Source: Paraglaciecola sp. MB-3u-78 (GTDB taxonomy: Bacteria > Pseudomonadota > Gammaproteobacteria > Enterobacterales > Alteromonadaceae). Taken from it: DNA of 64,000 bases. The position numbers and the translations under genes were made by a program. The notes beneath the pieces were generated by a model. The model made no database searches, was not told the origin of the DNA, and worked only from the letters and a program-made list of their open reading frames with translations. Each line of letters begins with the position of its first letter. The stretch's first letter is position 1. Positions 17,700-26,838 of this stretch are shown piece after piece. The stretch is from positions 911,503 through 975,502 of the forward strand of contig NZ_PJCF01000004.1 in NCBI RefSeq assembly GCF_002835935.1, in the 5' to 3' direction.

Positions 17700-18923
17700 T
17701 CATTGAATGGCAGATACCTTATCTTCTGCCCAATTCAAAGCGTCTTGAAATAAACGGCAAGATTGTTCGGGGTCTACTTTTATTTGTTTGCAGAAAAGCT
17801 CAATATTTTGCCAATCTGCTTTTTCAAATAATTCACAAAGTTTTAAAAAATATGCAGATTCGCCTTTACGATTGATAATCGCGTCTTTCATATCTTGGTG
17901 CAGAGGTAATTTATCCATCAGTTCTTGTATGTCGCCATCCACCATGGCATCAATTAAGGACAACATACCAATTAAAAATGCAGAGGGCTGAGAATTAGCA
18001 GGCTTAGTTGCATTTACCATTAACTCACAAAAACGCCCTCTAGATAAAGCCATGACAGCCAACGCTTGCGGTTTACCTGTTGAAAATTGAGCGGTAAATA
18101 ATAAACAAATAAAACGTTTTAACTCTTCGAGTCCCAATACTATTACAGCTTGTTTTATACTCTGTATGACAGCATCGCGTTTAAAGATTGGTGATTGTAC
18201 ATAACGCAGCAACTTAAAAGACAGGTTGATGTCATCTTCAAATATGGATGTGATCTTTTTAAAATCTAATTCGGGTTTATTGATTTCGGACCACAAATGC
18301 ACCACGGCAATTTGAGACGGGTTAAAGGCAACCGTCTTAATAATTTCAGGCCGACTAAAAAAGTAGCCTTGAAAATATTCACAACCAATACTTAATCCGT
18401 GTTGAAAATCAGCGTAAGTTTCAATCTTTTCTGCCAGTAACTTAATATGAGGAAAAGGTTTTAACGCAGCTATGATTGCTTGAAATTGCGATTCAGATGT
18501 CAAGGAATAATCGAGTTTTATGATATCTACATAGGGAAAAAAATGTTTCCATGCTGAGTCATGCTCATAATCATCTAACGCAATGGAATAACCTTTATCT
18601 TTTAAATCAATACAAGCAGCAAGCAGCTTTTTACCAGGTTTGGCGGTTTCGAGAATTTCAACCACAATTTTCTCTTTGTCCAATAACAAAGGATAACCAT
18701 TGATTAAGGAATCATGGGTGAAGTTGATAAAGGCTAAAGAGCCTTGGGTCAAACTTTCTAACCCTAAATTAAACTCTAACCCTTCAATTATTTTTGCAGT
18801 GGCTACGTCTTCTTTAATATTTTTTGGAAATATATTATCTAGACTGTCGCGAAGTAATAATTCATAAGCAAATAATTTTTTAGCTCTATCTAAAATAGGC
18901 TGGCGTGCAACAAAAAATCTCAA
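17700..18923 (-). CDS. EAL-HDOD signalling protein with degenerate EAL domain
   Basis: This 407-residue cytoplasmic protein has an EAL-like domain (about 1-200) and an HDOD domain (about 205-400). The EAL motifs are altered: AYELLLR for EALLR, LDDYEHDS for the DDFGTG metal loop. KLD, AEKIET and FQGYFFSRP are partly kept. Cyclic-di-GMP hydrolysis is therefore unlikely, and the protein probably acts by binding partners, as in the YuxH/CdgJ group. Translation appears to start at TTG (18923) behind a good AAGGGGATATAA site. It sits between purine genes without an obvious link to them. Confidence 0.85.
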   Translation of the reverse strand: MRFFVARQPILDRAKKLFAYELLLRDSLDNIFPKNIKEDVATAKIIEGLEFNLGLESLTQGSLAFINFTHDSLINGYPLLLDKEKIVVEILETAKPGKKLLAACIDLKDKGYSIALDDYEHDSAWKHFFPYVDIIKLDYSLTSESQFQAIIAALKPFPHIKLLAEKIETYADFQHGLSIGCEYFQGYFFSRPEIIKTVAFNPSQIAVVHLWSEINKPELDFKKITSIFEDDINLSFKLLRYVQSPIFKRDAVIQSIKQAVIVLGLEELKRFICLLFTAQFSTGKPQALAVMALSRGRFCELMVNATKPANSQPSAFLIGMLSLIDAMVDGDIQELMDKLPLHQDMKDAIINRKGESAYFLKLCELFEKADWQNIELFCKQIKVDPEQSCRLFQDALNWAEDKVSAIQ

Positions 18924-19351
18924 ATTATATCCCCTTTGTTACTACTGCACAAAACCTTTTTCCCTTCAAAATAAGTGACGGTCAATGGTGATTGATATTA
19001 AGTTAAATATCATTGTAGTGCATAAAATACGACTCAAACGAGATTGAATAAAGGTAGTTTCATAAAACTGAAAAAGTGTTGCTTGTATACTAATCAAGAT
19101 TTGATACTTCATACTTCTCTCATTGTATGTTGCATTAAACCACCCAAAAACTGTCTGAGACAATAATTGAATTGCAATGAACACTAGACGTACGCCGTTA
19201 AAACATAAGTCACTATAACAAATCATTTAGTCTTTTAGTAACATGAATTTCAAGCCACGTTTTTAAAATACAATCACATCTACCACTTCATTTATCTGAA
19301 TTCTTTTAATAATTTAGTGAAAGTCTTTTTAGTTCACAACTGACATCAAGA
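18924..19351. other. Gene-free region between PuuE and the EAL-HDOD gene
   Basis: These 428 AT-rich bases lie between two minus-strand genes. The only open frame (minus, 18966-19226) has no recognisable domain and an atypical composition. No clear terminator or repeat was found. The promoter of the EAL-HDOD gene should lie at its left end. Confidence 0.4.
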
Positions 19352-20254
19352 TTACGCAGGAAAATGTGTCTTCCAATGCAACGCAATCTGCTCCCTAGTG
19401 CAACACCACACTTTTTCATGGCTTTGAACATATTCAATAAATCGTTGTAGAGCTGCCATACGCGCAGGGCGTCCAATTATTCGACAATGCAAACCAATAG
19501 ATAACATTTTGGGTGCTGTTTCACCCTCGGCATATAACACATCAAATGCGTCTTTAAGATACTCATAAAACTGTTCGCCACTGTTAAAACCTTGTGGGGT
19601 AGCAAAGCGCATGTCGTTGGTATCCAAGGTGTAAGGCACCATTAATAAAGGTTTAGCGTATTGAGTATCGTAATAGGGTAAGTCGTCTGCATAGGAGTCG
19701 GCGCAGTATAAAATGTCATCTCTATTCGCTAACAATTTCAGGGTGTTAGGACTTGTTCTTCCCGTGTACCATCCCTTGGGTTTACTGCCGGTGATCGCTT
19801 GGTGTAATTGCACTGCAGCATTAATCATTTTCTTTTCTTGAATTTCAGGCATATCTTGATAATGGATCCAGCGCATGGAGTGACTGGCTATTTCCCAGTT
19901 TGCTTCTTTCATAGCGGCGACAGCTTCTGGATTGCGTTGTAGTGCCATAGTCACACCAAATACGGTGATCGGTAAATTGTAACGAACAAACAAGTTATAA
20001 AGACGCCAAAATCCAGCACGGCTACCGTATTCATACATAGACTCCATGCTTAAATGTCTGTCTGAATAAGCCTGGGCGCCAACTAATTCAGATAAGAATA
20101 CTTCAGATTTTTCATCTCCATGCAATACGCAGTTTTCACCGCCCTCTTCGTAATTAAGCACAAATTGTACGGCTATTTTGGCTTGATTAGGCCATTTAGG
20201 ATGTGGAGGATATTGGCCGTAACCTATTAAATCCCTTGGGTAAGCATGTTTCAT
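19352..20254 (-). CDS. puuE: Allantoinase PuuE (polysaccharide deacetylase-like)
   Basis: The 300-residue protein begins YPRDLIGYGQYPPHPKWPNQ and contains NYEEGGENCVLHGDEKSE, TVFGVTMALQRNP and WEIASHSMRWIHY, all characteristic of the metal-independent allantoinase PuuE, which hydrolyses allantoin to allantoate. Its fold is that of carbohydrate esterase 4. It follows the RutR-like regulator gene by 8 bases and is probably in the same transcript. It takes the product of UraD, encoded across the divergent promoter. The start has AAGGTA upstream. Confidence 0.93.
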   Translation of the reverse strand: MKHAYPRDLIGYGQYPPHPKWPNQAKIAVQFVLNYEEGGENCVLHGDEKSEVFLSELVGAQAYSDRHLSMESMYEYGSRAGFWRLYNLFVRYNLPITVFGVTMALQRNPEAVAAMKEANWEIASHSMRWIHYQDMPEIQEKKMINAAVQLHQAITGSKPKGWYTGRTSPNTLKLLANRDDILYCADSYADDLPYYDTQYAKPLLMVPYTLDTNDMRFATPQGFNSGEQFYEYLKDAFDVLYAEGETAPKMLSIGLHCRIIGRPARMAALQRFIEYVQSHEKVWCCTREQIALHWKTHFPA

Positions 20255-20262
20255 CGAGTACC

Positions 20263-20907
20263 TTATTCAAATTCTGTTGGAACAGATAAACCGCAGCCGG
20301 TTAATATTAATTTAACCAAATTATTTGTCGCTTCAGCAAAATCAGTTTGAGTCATGGATTTGCCTCTGAGTTCATTAATTTGTATAGAAAAGTCAGCATA
20401 ATGTTGTGATGTTGCCCAAATATTAAATAACAAATAATGAGGATCGGTTGCGGCTAGTTTGCCTTGGTCAATCCATTGTTTAATCACATCCACCCGGCCT
20501 GCCATCCAAGACGCATGTTGGTCTTTAAAAAATGTGTCTAAATTAGGTGCACCATTGATAATTTCTAGTGCAAACATTTTGGATGCGTCTGGTCGACAAC
20601 GGGATATTTCCATTTTGTCCGCAATATACTGTGCTAATACTTCAGCCGGGTCGTCACTCACAGTTGCTTCATCAAACCGACTATTCCATAACCGAAGAAT
20701 ATCTTCCAACAAAGCTAAATAGAGTGACTCTTTAGATTTAAAATAATACAGCACATTGGTTTTGGGTAGTTCAGCTCTATCGGCTATTTGCTGGACCCGT
20801 GCGCCTTTAAAACCATGTAAAGCAAATTCCTTTTCAGCAGCATTTAATATTTTACTGCGATTAAGCTCTCCAATGCTGATTTCTTTGTAATTCTTACTTG
20901 CACACAT
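20263..20907 (-). CDS. RutR-like TetR-family regulator of purine catabolism
   Basis: The 214-residue protein has an N-terminal TetR helix-turn-helix (about 16-62, KILNAAEKEFALHGFKGARV and LPKTNVLYYFKSKE) and a C-terminal YcdC/RutR-type ligand domain (TSQHYADFSIQI, where E. coli RutR has a closely similar stretch). RutR responds to pyrimidines and represses or activates pyrimidine and purine genes. Here the gene is divergent from xdhA, with a RutR-box-like element between them, so I infer control of the island by a purine or pyrimidine ligand. Confidence 0.88.
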   Translation of the reverse strand: MCASKNYKEISIGELNRSKILNAAEKEFALHGFKGARVQQIADRAELPKTNVLYYFKSKESLYLALLEDILRLWNSRFDEATVSDDPAEVLAQYIADKMEISRCRPDASKMFALEIINGAPNLDTFFKDQHASWMAGRVDVIKQWIDQGKLAATDPHYLLFNIWATSQHYADFSIQINELRGKSMTQTDFAEATNNLVKLILTGCGLSVPTEFE

Positions 20908-21237
20908 TTAATATTTAATTTCCATTTGTATAAAATTTTTACATGCCTTAAATAACACTATAAAAATATCACCCAATCTAGGGGATTACTAGAAACATAA
21001 AGCTGTTACATATATATTACTATGACATTGAACAATCGGCATTTTAATTGCTTATTTGTTTAAAAAGACCATAACCAACTGAATTACCAACATAGATGTC
21101 TCTGAGTAAAAAAGTCCACATGCTAGAACATTTCCCATTAAATTAGACAAAAGCTGACCATTTAGTCTAGTATTTATTGTATTTAACATCACGAGTCGGG
21201 ATAATATCATCATTAGATCTCGCTAATGGAGCGCCAC
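20908..21237. other. Divergent control region, rutR-like / xdhA
   Basis: This 330-base AT-rich region separates the regulator-puuE transcript from the xdhA transcript. It contains the candidate operator at 21155-21168. No gene is visible in it. Confidence 0.5.
21155..21168. promoter_or_regulatory. Candidate RutR-type operator before xdhA
   Basis: TGACCATTTAGTCT agrees with the E. coli RutR consensus TGACCANNTGGTCA except at two positions of the right half. The same sequence with one change occurs before the purine permease gene. It lies 83 bases before the chosen xdhA start and 248 bases from the regulator start. Confidence 0.52.
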
Positions 21238-22716
21238 ATGATCAGCTTTTTACTTAACGACGAAATAACTACCATAGATCAAGCCAGAGCTGATATGACT
21301 TTGCTTGAGTATTTGCGGGAACAAAAAAAACTGACAGGTACTAAAGAAGGCTGCGCTTCAGGGGATTGTGGCGCCTGCACAGTAGTGTTAGCCGAAGTAA
21401 ACCACCGAGACATTACAGCACTGAACAAGCTTGAGTATCGAGCCATCAATAGTTGCGTGACATTTTTATCCGCATTACATGGCAAACAATTGATCACTGT
21501 TGAACATTTGCCAGATGCAAAAGTTTTACATCCGGTACAACAAAGTCTGGTTGAGCATCATGGCTCACAGTGTGGTTTTTGTACCCCAGGTTTTATTATG
21601 TCGATGTTTGCCTTGTACCAACAAACAGCACAGCCAGACAGAGAATCTGTTATCCAAGCACTTTCTGGCAATTTATGCCGCTGCACAGGTTATCGCCCCA
21701 TTATTGATGCCACGTTAAGTGTGTGCCAAAACAAACAAGCGGATAAATTCAAACAAGCAGAAACTCAGACAGCTAAACGTTTAAACGAGATCAACAATAA
21801 AGTGATCAGTACAGATAATTTACTGGTGCCAACTTCACGGCAAGAACTCGCAGCAGCGAAGGCTAAGTATCCGCAGGCTAACGTGTTTGCAGGCAGTACT
21901 GACTTAGCGTTGCAAGTCACTCAACAGCTAAAATCCTTCGAAAAGTTAATTGCCTTAAGTGCGATGCCAGATTTAAACCAACTCGTTGAACAGGAGCATG
22001 GATTATTAATTGGAGCCGCCCTGCCCTTTGGTAAAATTGAATCGACCTTATTGAAACATTTTCCAGCATTATCCGAGCTTTTATGGCGCTTTGCCGCCAC
22101 ACCTATTCGTAATCAAGCCAGTCTAGGTGGAAATGTTGCCAATGGTTCGCCTATAGGTGATATGCCGCCTGTATTGTTAGCACTCAATGCTGTGATACAT
22201 GTGGACAACGGCGCGCAGAAAAGAACCATTGCAGCAAATAATTTCTTTTTGGACTACCGCAAAACAGCATTAGAGGCAGCTGAATGGATAGAAGCGATTT
22301 TTATCCCTTACACTCATCACACAAATCTTGTTCGTGCCTATAAAGTATCTAAACGTTATGAAGATGACATATCAGCAGTATGTGCCGTGTTCAATTTGCA
22401 AGTAACTAATGGAAAGGTACACAACATCTATTCTGGATTTGGGGGTGTAGCGGCTATTCCGGCAACCGTTTTAGAGCTCAATACTCAGCTTAAAGGCAAA
22501 ACTTGGTCTAGTAGCGAAACCTTTAATATCGGTAAAAACATCCTCAAACAAGCGTTCACACCTTTAGATGATGTGCGTGCAAGCAAGATTTATAGAATCA
22601 ATATGTTAACTAATTTGTGGAAACGTTTCTGGTTAGAAACAAACCAAAGTAGCCAAAAAATTGCAACCCGTGTAGTACATATTCCCGCATCAACGGAAGA
22701 AATTCCACATGCGTAA
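21238..22716 (+). CDS. xdhA: Xanthine dehydrogenase small subunit XdhA (2Fe-2S, FAD)
   Basis: The 492-residue subunit carries electrons from the Mo site to NAD. A plant-type 2Fe-2S motif CASGDCGACTVV (Cys39, 44, 47) is followed by the helical second-cluster motifs CGFCTPGFIMSM and CRCTGYRPI, an FAD-binding domain (FAGSTDLALQV, PIRNQASLGGNVANGSPIGD) and a CO-dehydrogenase flavoprotein C-terminal domain. I chose the ATG at 21238 because GGAG ends 6 bases before it. An ATG at 21226 is possible but has no site. It overlaps xdhB by 8 bases. It oxidises hypoxanthine and xanthine to urate with XdhB. Confidence 0.94.
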   Translation: MISFLLNDEITTIDQARADMTLLEYLREQKKLTGTKEGCASGDCGACTVVLAEVNHRDITALNKLEYRAINSCVTFLSALHGKQLITVEHLPDAKVLHPVQQSLVEHHGSQCGFCTPGFIMSMFALYQQTAQPDRESVIQALSGNLCRCTGYRPIIDATLSVCQNKQADKFKQAETQTAKRLNEINNKVISTDNLLVPTSRQELAAAKAKYPQANVFAGSTDLALQVTQQLKSFEKLIALSAMPDLNQLVEQEHGLLIGAALPFGKIESTLLKHFPALSELLWRFAATPIRNQASLGGNVANGSPIGDMPPVLLALNAVIHVDNGAQKRTIAANNFFLDYRKTALEAAEWIEAIFIPYTHHTNLVRAYKVSKRYEDDISAVCAVFNLQVTNGKVHNIYSGFGGVAAIPATVLELNTQLKGKTWSSSETFNIGKNILKQAFTPLDDVRASKIYRINMLTNLWKRFWLETNQSSQKIATRVVHIPASTEEIPHA

Positions 22717-25051
22717 ACTTATTGAACAACCTACGTTTGATGCCACGCCTCAAGGTGCCGCTGGCAAATCACATAAACACGAAAGTGCAGAGCGTCAGGT
22801 CAGTGGTCAAGCTCGTTACATTGACGATATGCCAGAGGCTGCAAACATCCATCATGTTGCAGTAGGTGTTAGCTCAGTAACCACAGGAATAATTACATCT
22901 ATAGACTTGTCGCAAGTAATAGCCTCTGAAGGTGTGATAGACGTGATCACCGAGAATGACATCCCTGGTCATAAAGACATAGGCCCGGTCTTTCTGGGGG
23001 ATCCATTATTAGCAGGTACAAAAATTTTATATCACAGTCAACCTATATTTGCGGTCTTAGCAACCAGTGTTAACTTAGCTCGTCAAGCAACATTAAAAGC
23101 AAATATCGTCATCTCGCCTACTGAAGCTTGTTTGTCAGTTAATCAGGCCAAAGAACAAGAAAATTTTGTGCGCCCACCACACTTTATGCGTCGTGGAGAC
23201 TTTCAGAAAAGTTATGCCAAAAGCCCGATTCACATTGAAGGTGAAATGATCATCGGTGGCCAAGAGCATATGTACCTTGAAGGCCAAGTGTCTATGGCGA
23301 TACCTGAAGAAGAAGACCGAATGTTGGTCTATTCTTCGAGCCAACATCCCAGTGAAGTACAAAAGCTGATTGCTGAAGTATTAAATATTAAACTTCACAA
23401 AGTGGTGGTGGATATGCGCCGCATGGGCGGTGGTTTTGGTGGTAAAGAAACCCAAGCTGCTCAATGGGCATGTTTAGCCGCATTATTTGCTAGCCGCAAT
23501 AAAGTAGCCGTTAAGCTGCGACTTCCACGTATGCTGGATATGATGGCAACAGGTAAGCGGCATCCTTTCGAAAATCGATTTAAAGTAGCAACAGATAATC
23601 TGGGGTTGATCCAAGCAACCCATATCGAAATAAACGGTAATTGTGGTCATTCACCTGACTTGTCTGATGCCATTGTCGATCGCGCTATGTTTCATGCAGA
23701 TAATGGCTATTTCCTGGCTGATTGTTATGTTGAAGGACATAGATGTCGAACAAATCAAGTATCACATACCGCCTATCGTGGCTTTGGTGGACCCCAAGGT
23801 ATGATAGTCGCCGAAGCCATGATGGATGCAATTGCTCGTAAATTAGGTAAAGATCCGCTAGCTATTCGAAAACTCAATTTGTATGGCAAAGATACCCGAA
23901 ACACCACTCAATACGGTATGCAGGTGGAACACAATTTATTAGCTGATTTGATTGATAAGTTAGAAATATCAAGCAATTACCAACTGCGCCGTAAACAAAT
24001 AACAGAGTTCAACAAACACAGCCCCATCATCAAAAAAGGCTTAGCTTTAACACCGGTTAAATTTGGTATCGCATTCACAGCTAAACATCTTAATCAAGCA
24101 GGTGCTTTACTGCATATTTATACCGATGGCAGTATGCAAATCAATCATGGCGGTACCGAAATGGGTCAAGGATTACATACCAAAATTGGCCAAATAGTTG
24201 CCAATGAATTTGGGGTGCCATTGTCTCATGTTGAAATCACTTCAACTCGTACTGATAAAGTACCCAATACTTCTCCCACTGCAGCATCAAGCGGAACAGA
24301 CTTAAACGGGAAAGCAGCGCAAAATGCCTGCTTGATCATCAAGCAACGACTAGCTGAATTTTATGCTGAGCAGGTCAAAGGCAAACCTGAACACGTTACC
24401 TTTACCGAACAATCTGTAGTATTAAATGAACATAGCATTGCCTTTACTGAATTAATTCAACAAGCCTATATTGGCCGTATATCGCTTTCAGCTTCCGGAT
24501 TTTATAAAACCCCAAAAATTCACTATGATCGCTCTACCGGCAATGGCAGACCCTTCTTCTACTTTGCATACGGCGCAAGTTGTTCCGAAGTATCCGTTGA
24601 TACTTTAACGGGGGAATACAAAGTTGACCGTGTTGATATATTACATGATGTGGGCAAAAGCCTGAATCCTGCCATTGATATTGGCCAAATTGAAGGGGGC
24701 TTTATTCAAGGCATGGGCTGGTTAACCAGCGAAGAATTGTTATGGGACGCTAGCGGTAAACTGATAAGCAATAACCCCGCAACTTACAAAATTCCAGCGA
24801 TTGGTGATACTCCAGAAATTTTCAATGTTGACTTGTATCCTAGAGCCAACGACGAAGACAGTATCTTTCATTCAAAAGCGGTGGGCGAACCGCCATTTAT
24901 GCTTGCTAATTCGGTTTGGTGTGCATTGAAAGACGCAATATCCAGTATTACTTATTATCAAATTGATCCGGTGTTACATCCCCCTGCCACGCCAGAAAAA
25001 GTCTACACCGCGGTTGAACAAGCACAAGCTTGGATGGAGAATCAAGTATGA
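22709..25051 (+). CDS. xdhB: Xanthine dehydrogenase large subunit XdhB (Mo-binding)
   Basis: This 780-residue molybdopterin-binding subunit has the expected hammerhead domain (SGQARYIDDMPE) and Mo-site motifs: GGQEHMYLEGQ, RMGGGFGGKET, AYRGFGGPQGM, GGTEMGQGLHTK and AVGEPPFMLA, the last with the catalytic Glu. It is of normal length and unbroken. The start overlaps xdhA and the stop overlaps the xdhC start (ATGA), which suggests tightly coupled translation. The Moco it needs could come from the moa/mob genes at the left end of the window. Confidence 0.96.
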   Translation: MRKLIEQPTFDATPQGAAGKSHKHESAERQVSGQARYIDDMPEAANIHHVAVGVSSVTTGIITSIDLSQVIASEGVIDVITENDIPGHKDIGPVFLGDPLLAGTKILYHSQPIFAVLATSVNLARQATLKANIVISPTEACLSVNQAKEQENFVRPPHFMRRGDFQKSYAKSPIHIEGEMIIGGQEHMYLEGQVSMAIPEEEDRMLVYSSSQHPSEVQKLIAEVLNIKLHKVVVDMRRMGGGFGGKETQAAQWACLAALFASRNKVAVKLRLPRMLDMMATGKRHPFENRFKVATDNLGLIQATHIEINGNCGHSPDLSDAIVDRAMFHADNGYFLADCYVEGHRCRTNQVSHTAYRGFGGPQGMIVAEAMMDAIARKLGKDPLAIRKLNLYGKDTRNTTQYGMQVEHNLLADLIDKLEISSNYQLRRKQITEFNKHSPIIKKGLALTPVKFGIAFTAKHLNQAGALLHIYTDGSMQINHGGTEMGQGLHTKIGQIVANEFGVPLSHVEITSTRTDKVPNTSPTAASSGTDLNGKAAQNACLIIKQRLAEFYAEQVKGKPEHVTFTEQSVVLNEHSIAFTELIQQAYIGRISLSASGFYKTPKIHYDRSTGNGRPFFYFAYGASCSEVSVDTLTGEYKVDRVDILHDVGKSLNPAIDIGQIEGGFIQGMGWLTSEELLWDASGKLISNNPATYKIPAIGDTPEIFNVDLYPRANDEDSIFHSKAVGEPPFMLANSVWCALKDAISSITYYQIDPVLHPPATPEKVYTAVEQAQAWMENQV

Positions 25052-25914
25052 GCCTACCAGCAAAAACATGGTTTGACGCCCTGTACCAATGCCAACAGCA
25101 AGGCAAAAGTTATGTATTAGTCACATTACTTGCCACTGCAGGCTCAACTCCCAGAAATGGCGGCACAAAAATGCTGGTATGTGATGACAGCGCGTTTGAC
25201 ACCATTGGCGGTGGCCACCTTGAGTTTGAAGTGATAAAACAAGCCCGAACCTTACTCCAAGAAAAGACCACTGCGCAAAAAGTAGAACATTATCCTCTTT
25301 CGAGTAAATTAGGTCAGTGTTGCGGGGGGGCGACCAATGTGTTGTTTGAAACATTCACACAGCACACCCAACATATTGCTATTTACGGTGCAGGGCATGT
25401 ATCCAAAGCCTTAGTGCCTATTTTAGCGCAATTGCCGTTGCAAATTAGCTGGATAGACAATCGCCAAGGTATGCTTGATGAGATAGCTCAACAAGCTCAG
25501 CCAAACAATGTGAAATTACTGGCAAGTGAACATCCAGCAGATACCGTTGCCACGTTGCCTAACGGCTCATGGGCGATGATCATGACCCATAGCCATCAAT
25601 TAGACTTTGACTTAGTCGAAGCCGCGCTGCGCCGGGAAGATATGACTTTTGTGGGCATGATAGGTTCAGATACCAAAGCAAGACGCTTTAGAACCCGATT
25701 GTCACATCGTGAGTTTGAACCTCAGAATATCCAGCGACTTGTTTCGCCTGTTGGATTGTTAGACATTCCCGGCAAACGCCCAGTTGAAGTAGCCGTATCC
25801 ATGGCGGCACAATTAATCCAACTTTTAGAGCCTGAAAAAACCAGTCGATCTCAACAAAAACAGGCATGGCGAGAAAACACCCAACTGATACAATCTTTGG
25901 TAACAACTGAATGA
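25048..25914 (+). CDS. xdhC: Xanthine dehydrogenase accessory protein XdhC
   Basis: XdhC binds sulfurated Moco and passes it to XdhB. The 288-residue product has the XdhC/CoxI N-terminal domain (VLVTLLATAGSTPRNGGTKM, TIGGGHLEFEV, GQCCGGATNVLFE) and a Rossmann-like C-terminal domain (IAIYGAGHVSKAL, MTHSHQLDFDL, YVGMIGS-type FVGMIGSDTKARRFR). The ATG at 25048 overlaps the xdhB stop as ATGA and follows GGATGGAG. A TTG at 25030 is less likely. A run of seven G at about 25324 lies within the CCGGA codons and does not break the frame. Confidence 0.94.
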   Translation: MSLPAKTWFDALYQCQQQGKSYVLVTLLATAGSTPRNGGTKMLVCDDSAFDTIGGGHLEFEVIKQARTLLQEKTTAQKVEHYPLSSKLGQCCGGATNVLFETFTQHTQHIAIYGAGHVSKALVPILAQLPLQISWIDNRQGMLDEIAQQAQPNNVKLLASEHPADTVATLPNGSWAMIMTHSHQLDFDLVEAALRREDMTFVGMIGSDTKARRFRTRLSHREFEPQNIQRLVSPVGLLDIPGKRPVEVAVSMAAQLIQLLEPEKTSRSQQKQAWRENTQLIQSLVTTE

Positions 25915-26462
25915 ATCCACAAAACACTTTGTCATTACAGACTTTAAATAGCCTCGACAGTCAACAAGCTGAACAATGGTTTAGCCAATGTTGCGCTGCT
26001 CCTAAATGGTTTAAAGGCATGGGACATGCTAGACCCTTCGCTGATTTTGATGGCGTAGTTCAAGCAGCAAAAAAAATATGGCAACAATGCTCTACATCAG
26101 AATTTATAACCGCATTTGAAGCCCATCCCATGATAGGCGACGTAAACAGTTTACGTAAAAAGTATGCAGCAACAAAGAATATGGCCAGCAACGAACAACA
26201 AGGTGCAAATGATGCAGACGATGAAACCTTGCACAATTTAGCCTCAGCCAATCATGAATACCTAAATAAGCATGGCTTTATTTTTATTATTTGTGCCAGC
26301 GGCTTGAGTGCTAACACTATGTTGGATGCCCTGATGTTGCGGTTAGCCAATGATACCGCGACAGAAATTACACTTGCCGCTGCAGAACAAATAAAAATCA
26401 CCTTGTTAAGATTAGAGAAGGGATTACAAAAAAAACTAGAAAAAGGAATACAAACATCATGA
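25911..26462 (+). CDS. uraD: 2-Oxo-4-hydroxy-4-carboxy-5-ureidoimidazoline decarboxylase UraD
   Basis: This 183-residue all-helical enzyme decarboxylates OHCU to S-allantoin. It has the family motif HPMIGD (usually HPRIGD), with the catalytic His, and SANHEYLNKHGFIFIICASG, the conserved NxxYxxKFGFxFI block. It overlaps xdhC and uraH by 4 bases each (ATGA both times), placing it inside the xdh operon. It acts after PuuD and UraH. The Met in place of Arg in HPRIGD is a mild oddity. Confidence 0.93.
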   Translation: MNPQNTLSLQTLNSLDSQQAEQWFSQCCAAPKWFKGMGHARPFADFDGVVQAAKKIWQQCSTSEFITAFEAHPMIGDVNSLRKKYAATKNMASNEQQGANDADDETLHNLASANHEYLNKHGFIFIICASGLSANTMLDALMLRLANDTATEITLAAAEQIKITLLRLEKGLQKKLEKGIQTS

Positions 26463-26785
26463 GCATCAGTCTTTCCAGTCATGTGTTAGATACCACATTA
26501 GGTAAACCCGCTGCCAATATGAAATTAGCCTTAACCACCCCAGACGGGCAAGTTATTCATGCCAAGACGGATAGCGATGGTCGATGTAATCAATGGCAAG
26601 ATTTTGATTTTCAAGCAGGCGAATATTGCCTACGTTTTTTTACCAAAGACTATTTACAAACCCATCACAGCGATGGATTTTATCCCTTTGTAGATGTACA
26701 TTTTGAGCTAACTGAAAACGGTGGGCATTATCATGTGCCCCTGCTTATTTCACCTTTTGGTTTTAGCAGTTATCGCGGCAGTTAG
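26459..26785 (+). CDS. uraH: 5-Hydroxyisourate hydrolase UraH (transthyretin-like)
   Basis: The 108-residue protein has the TTR-like signature at both ends: SSHVLDTTLGKPAANM near the N-terminus and the invariant C-terminal YRGS. It hydrolyses 5-hydroxyisourate to OHCU and acts as a tetramer in the cytoplasm. It overlaps uraD by 4 bases behind an AAGGAA site. No signal peptide is present, so this is a cytoplasmic form. Confidence 0.95.
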   Translation: MSISLSSHVLDTTLGKPAANMKLALTTPDGQVIHAKTDSDGRCNQWQDFDFQAGEYCLRFFTKDYLQTHHSDGFYPFVDVHFELTENGGHYHVPLLISPFGFSSYRGS

Positions 26786-26838
26786 ACAGGCAATTATTGC
26801 TGTAGTTTTTGCTGCAGTTATAGAGAGACCCCCTATTT

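Noticed and set aside
18966..19226. 86-codon minus-strand frame in the PuuE / EAL-HDOD gap
   Set aside because: No domain, no ribosome site, unusual composition.
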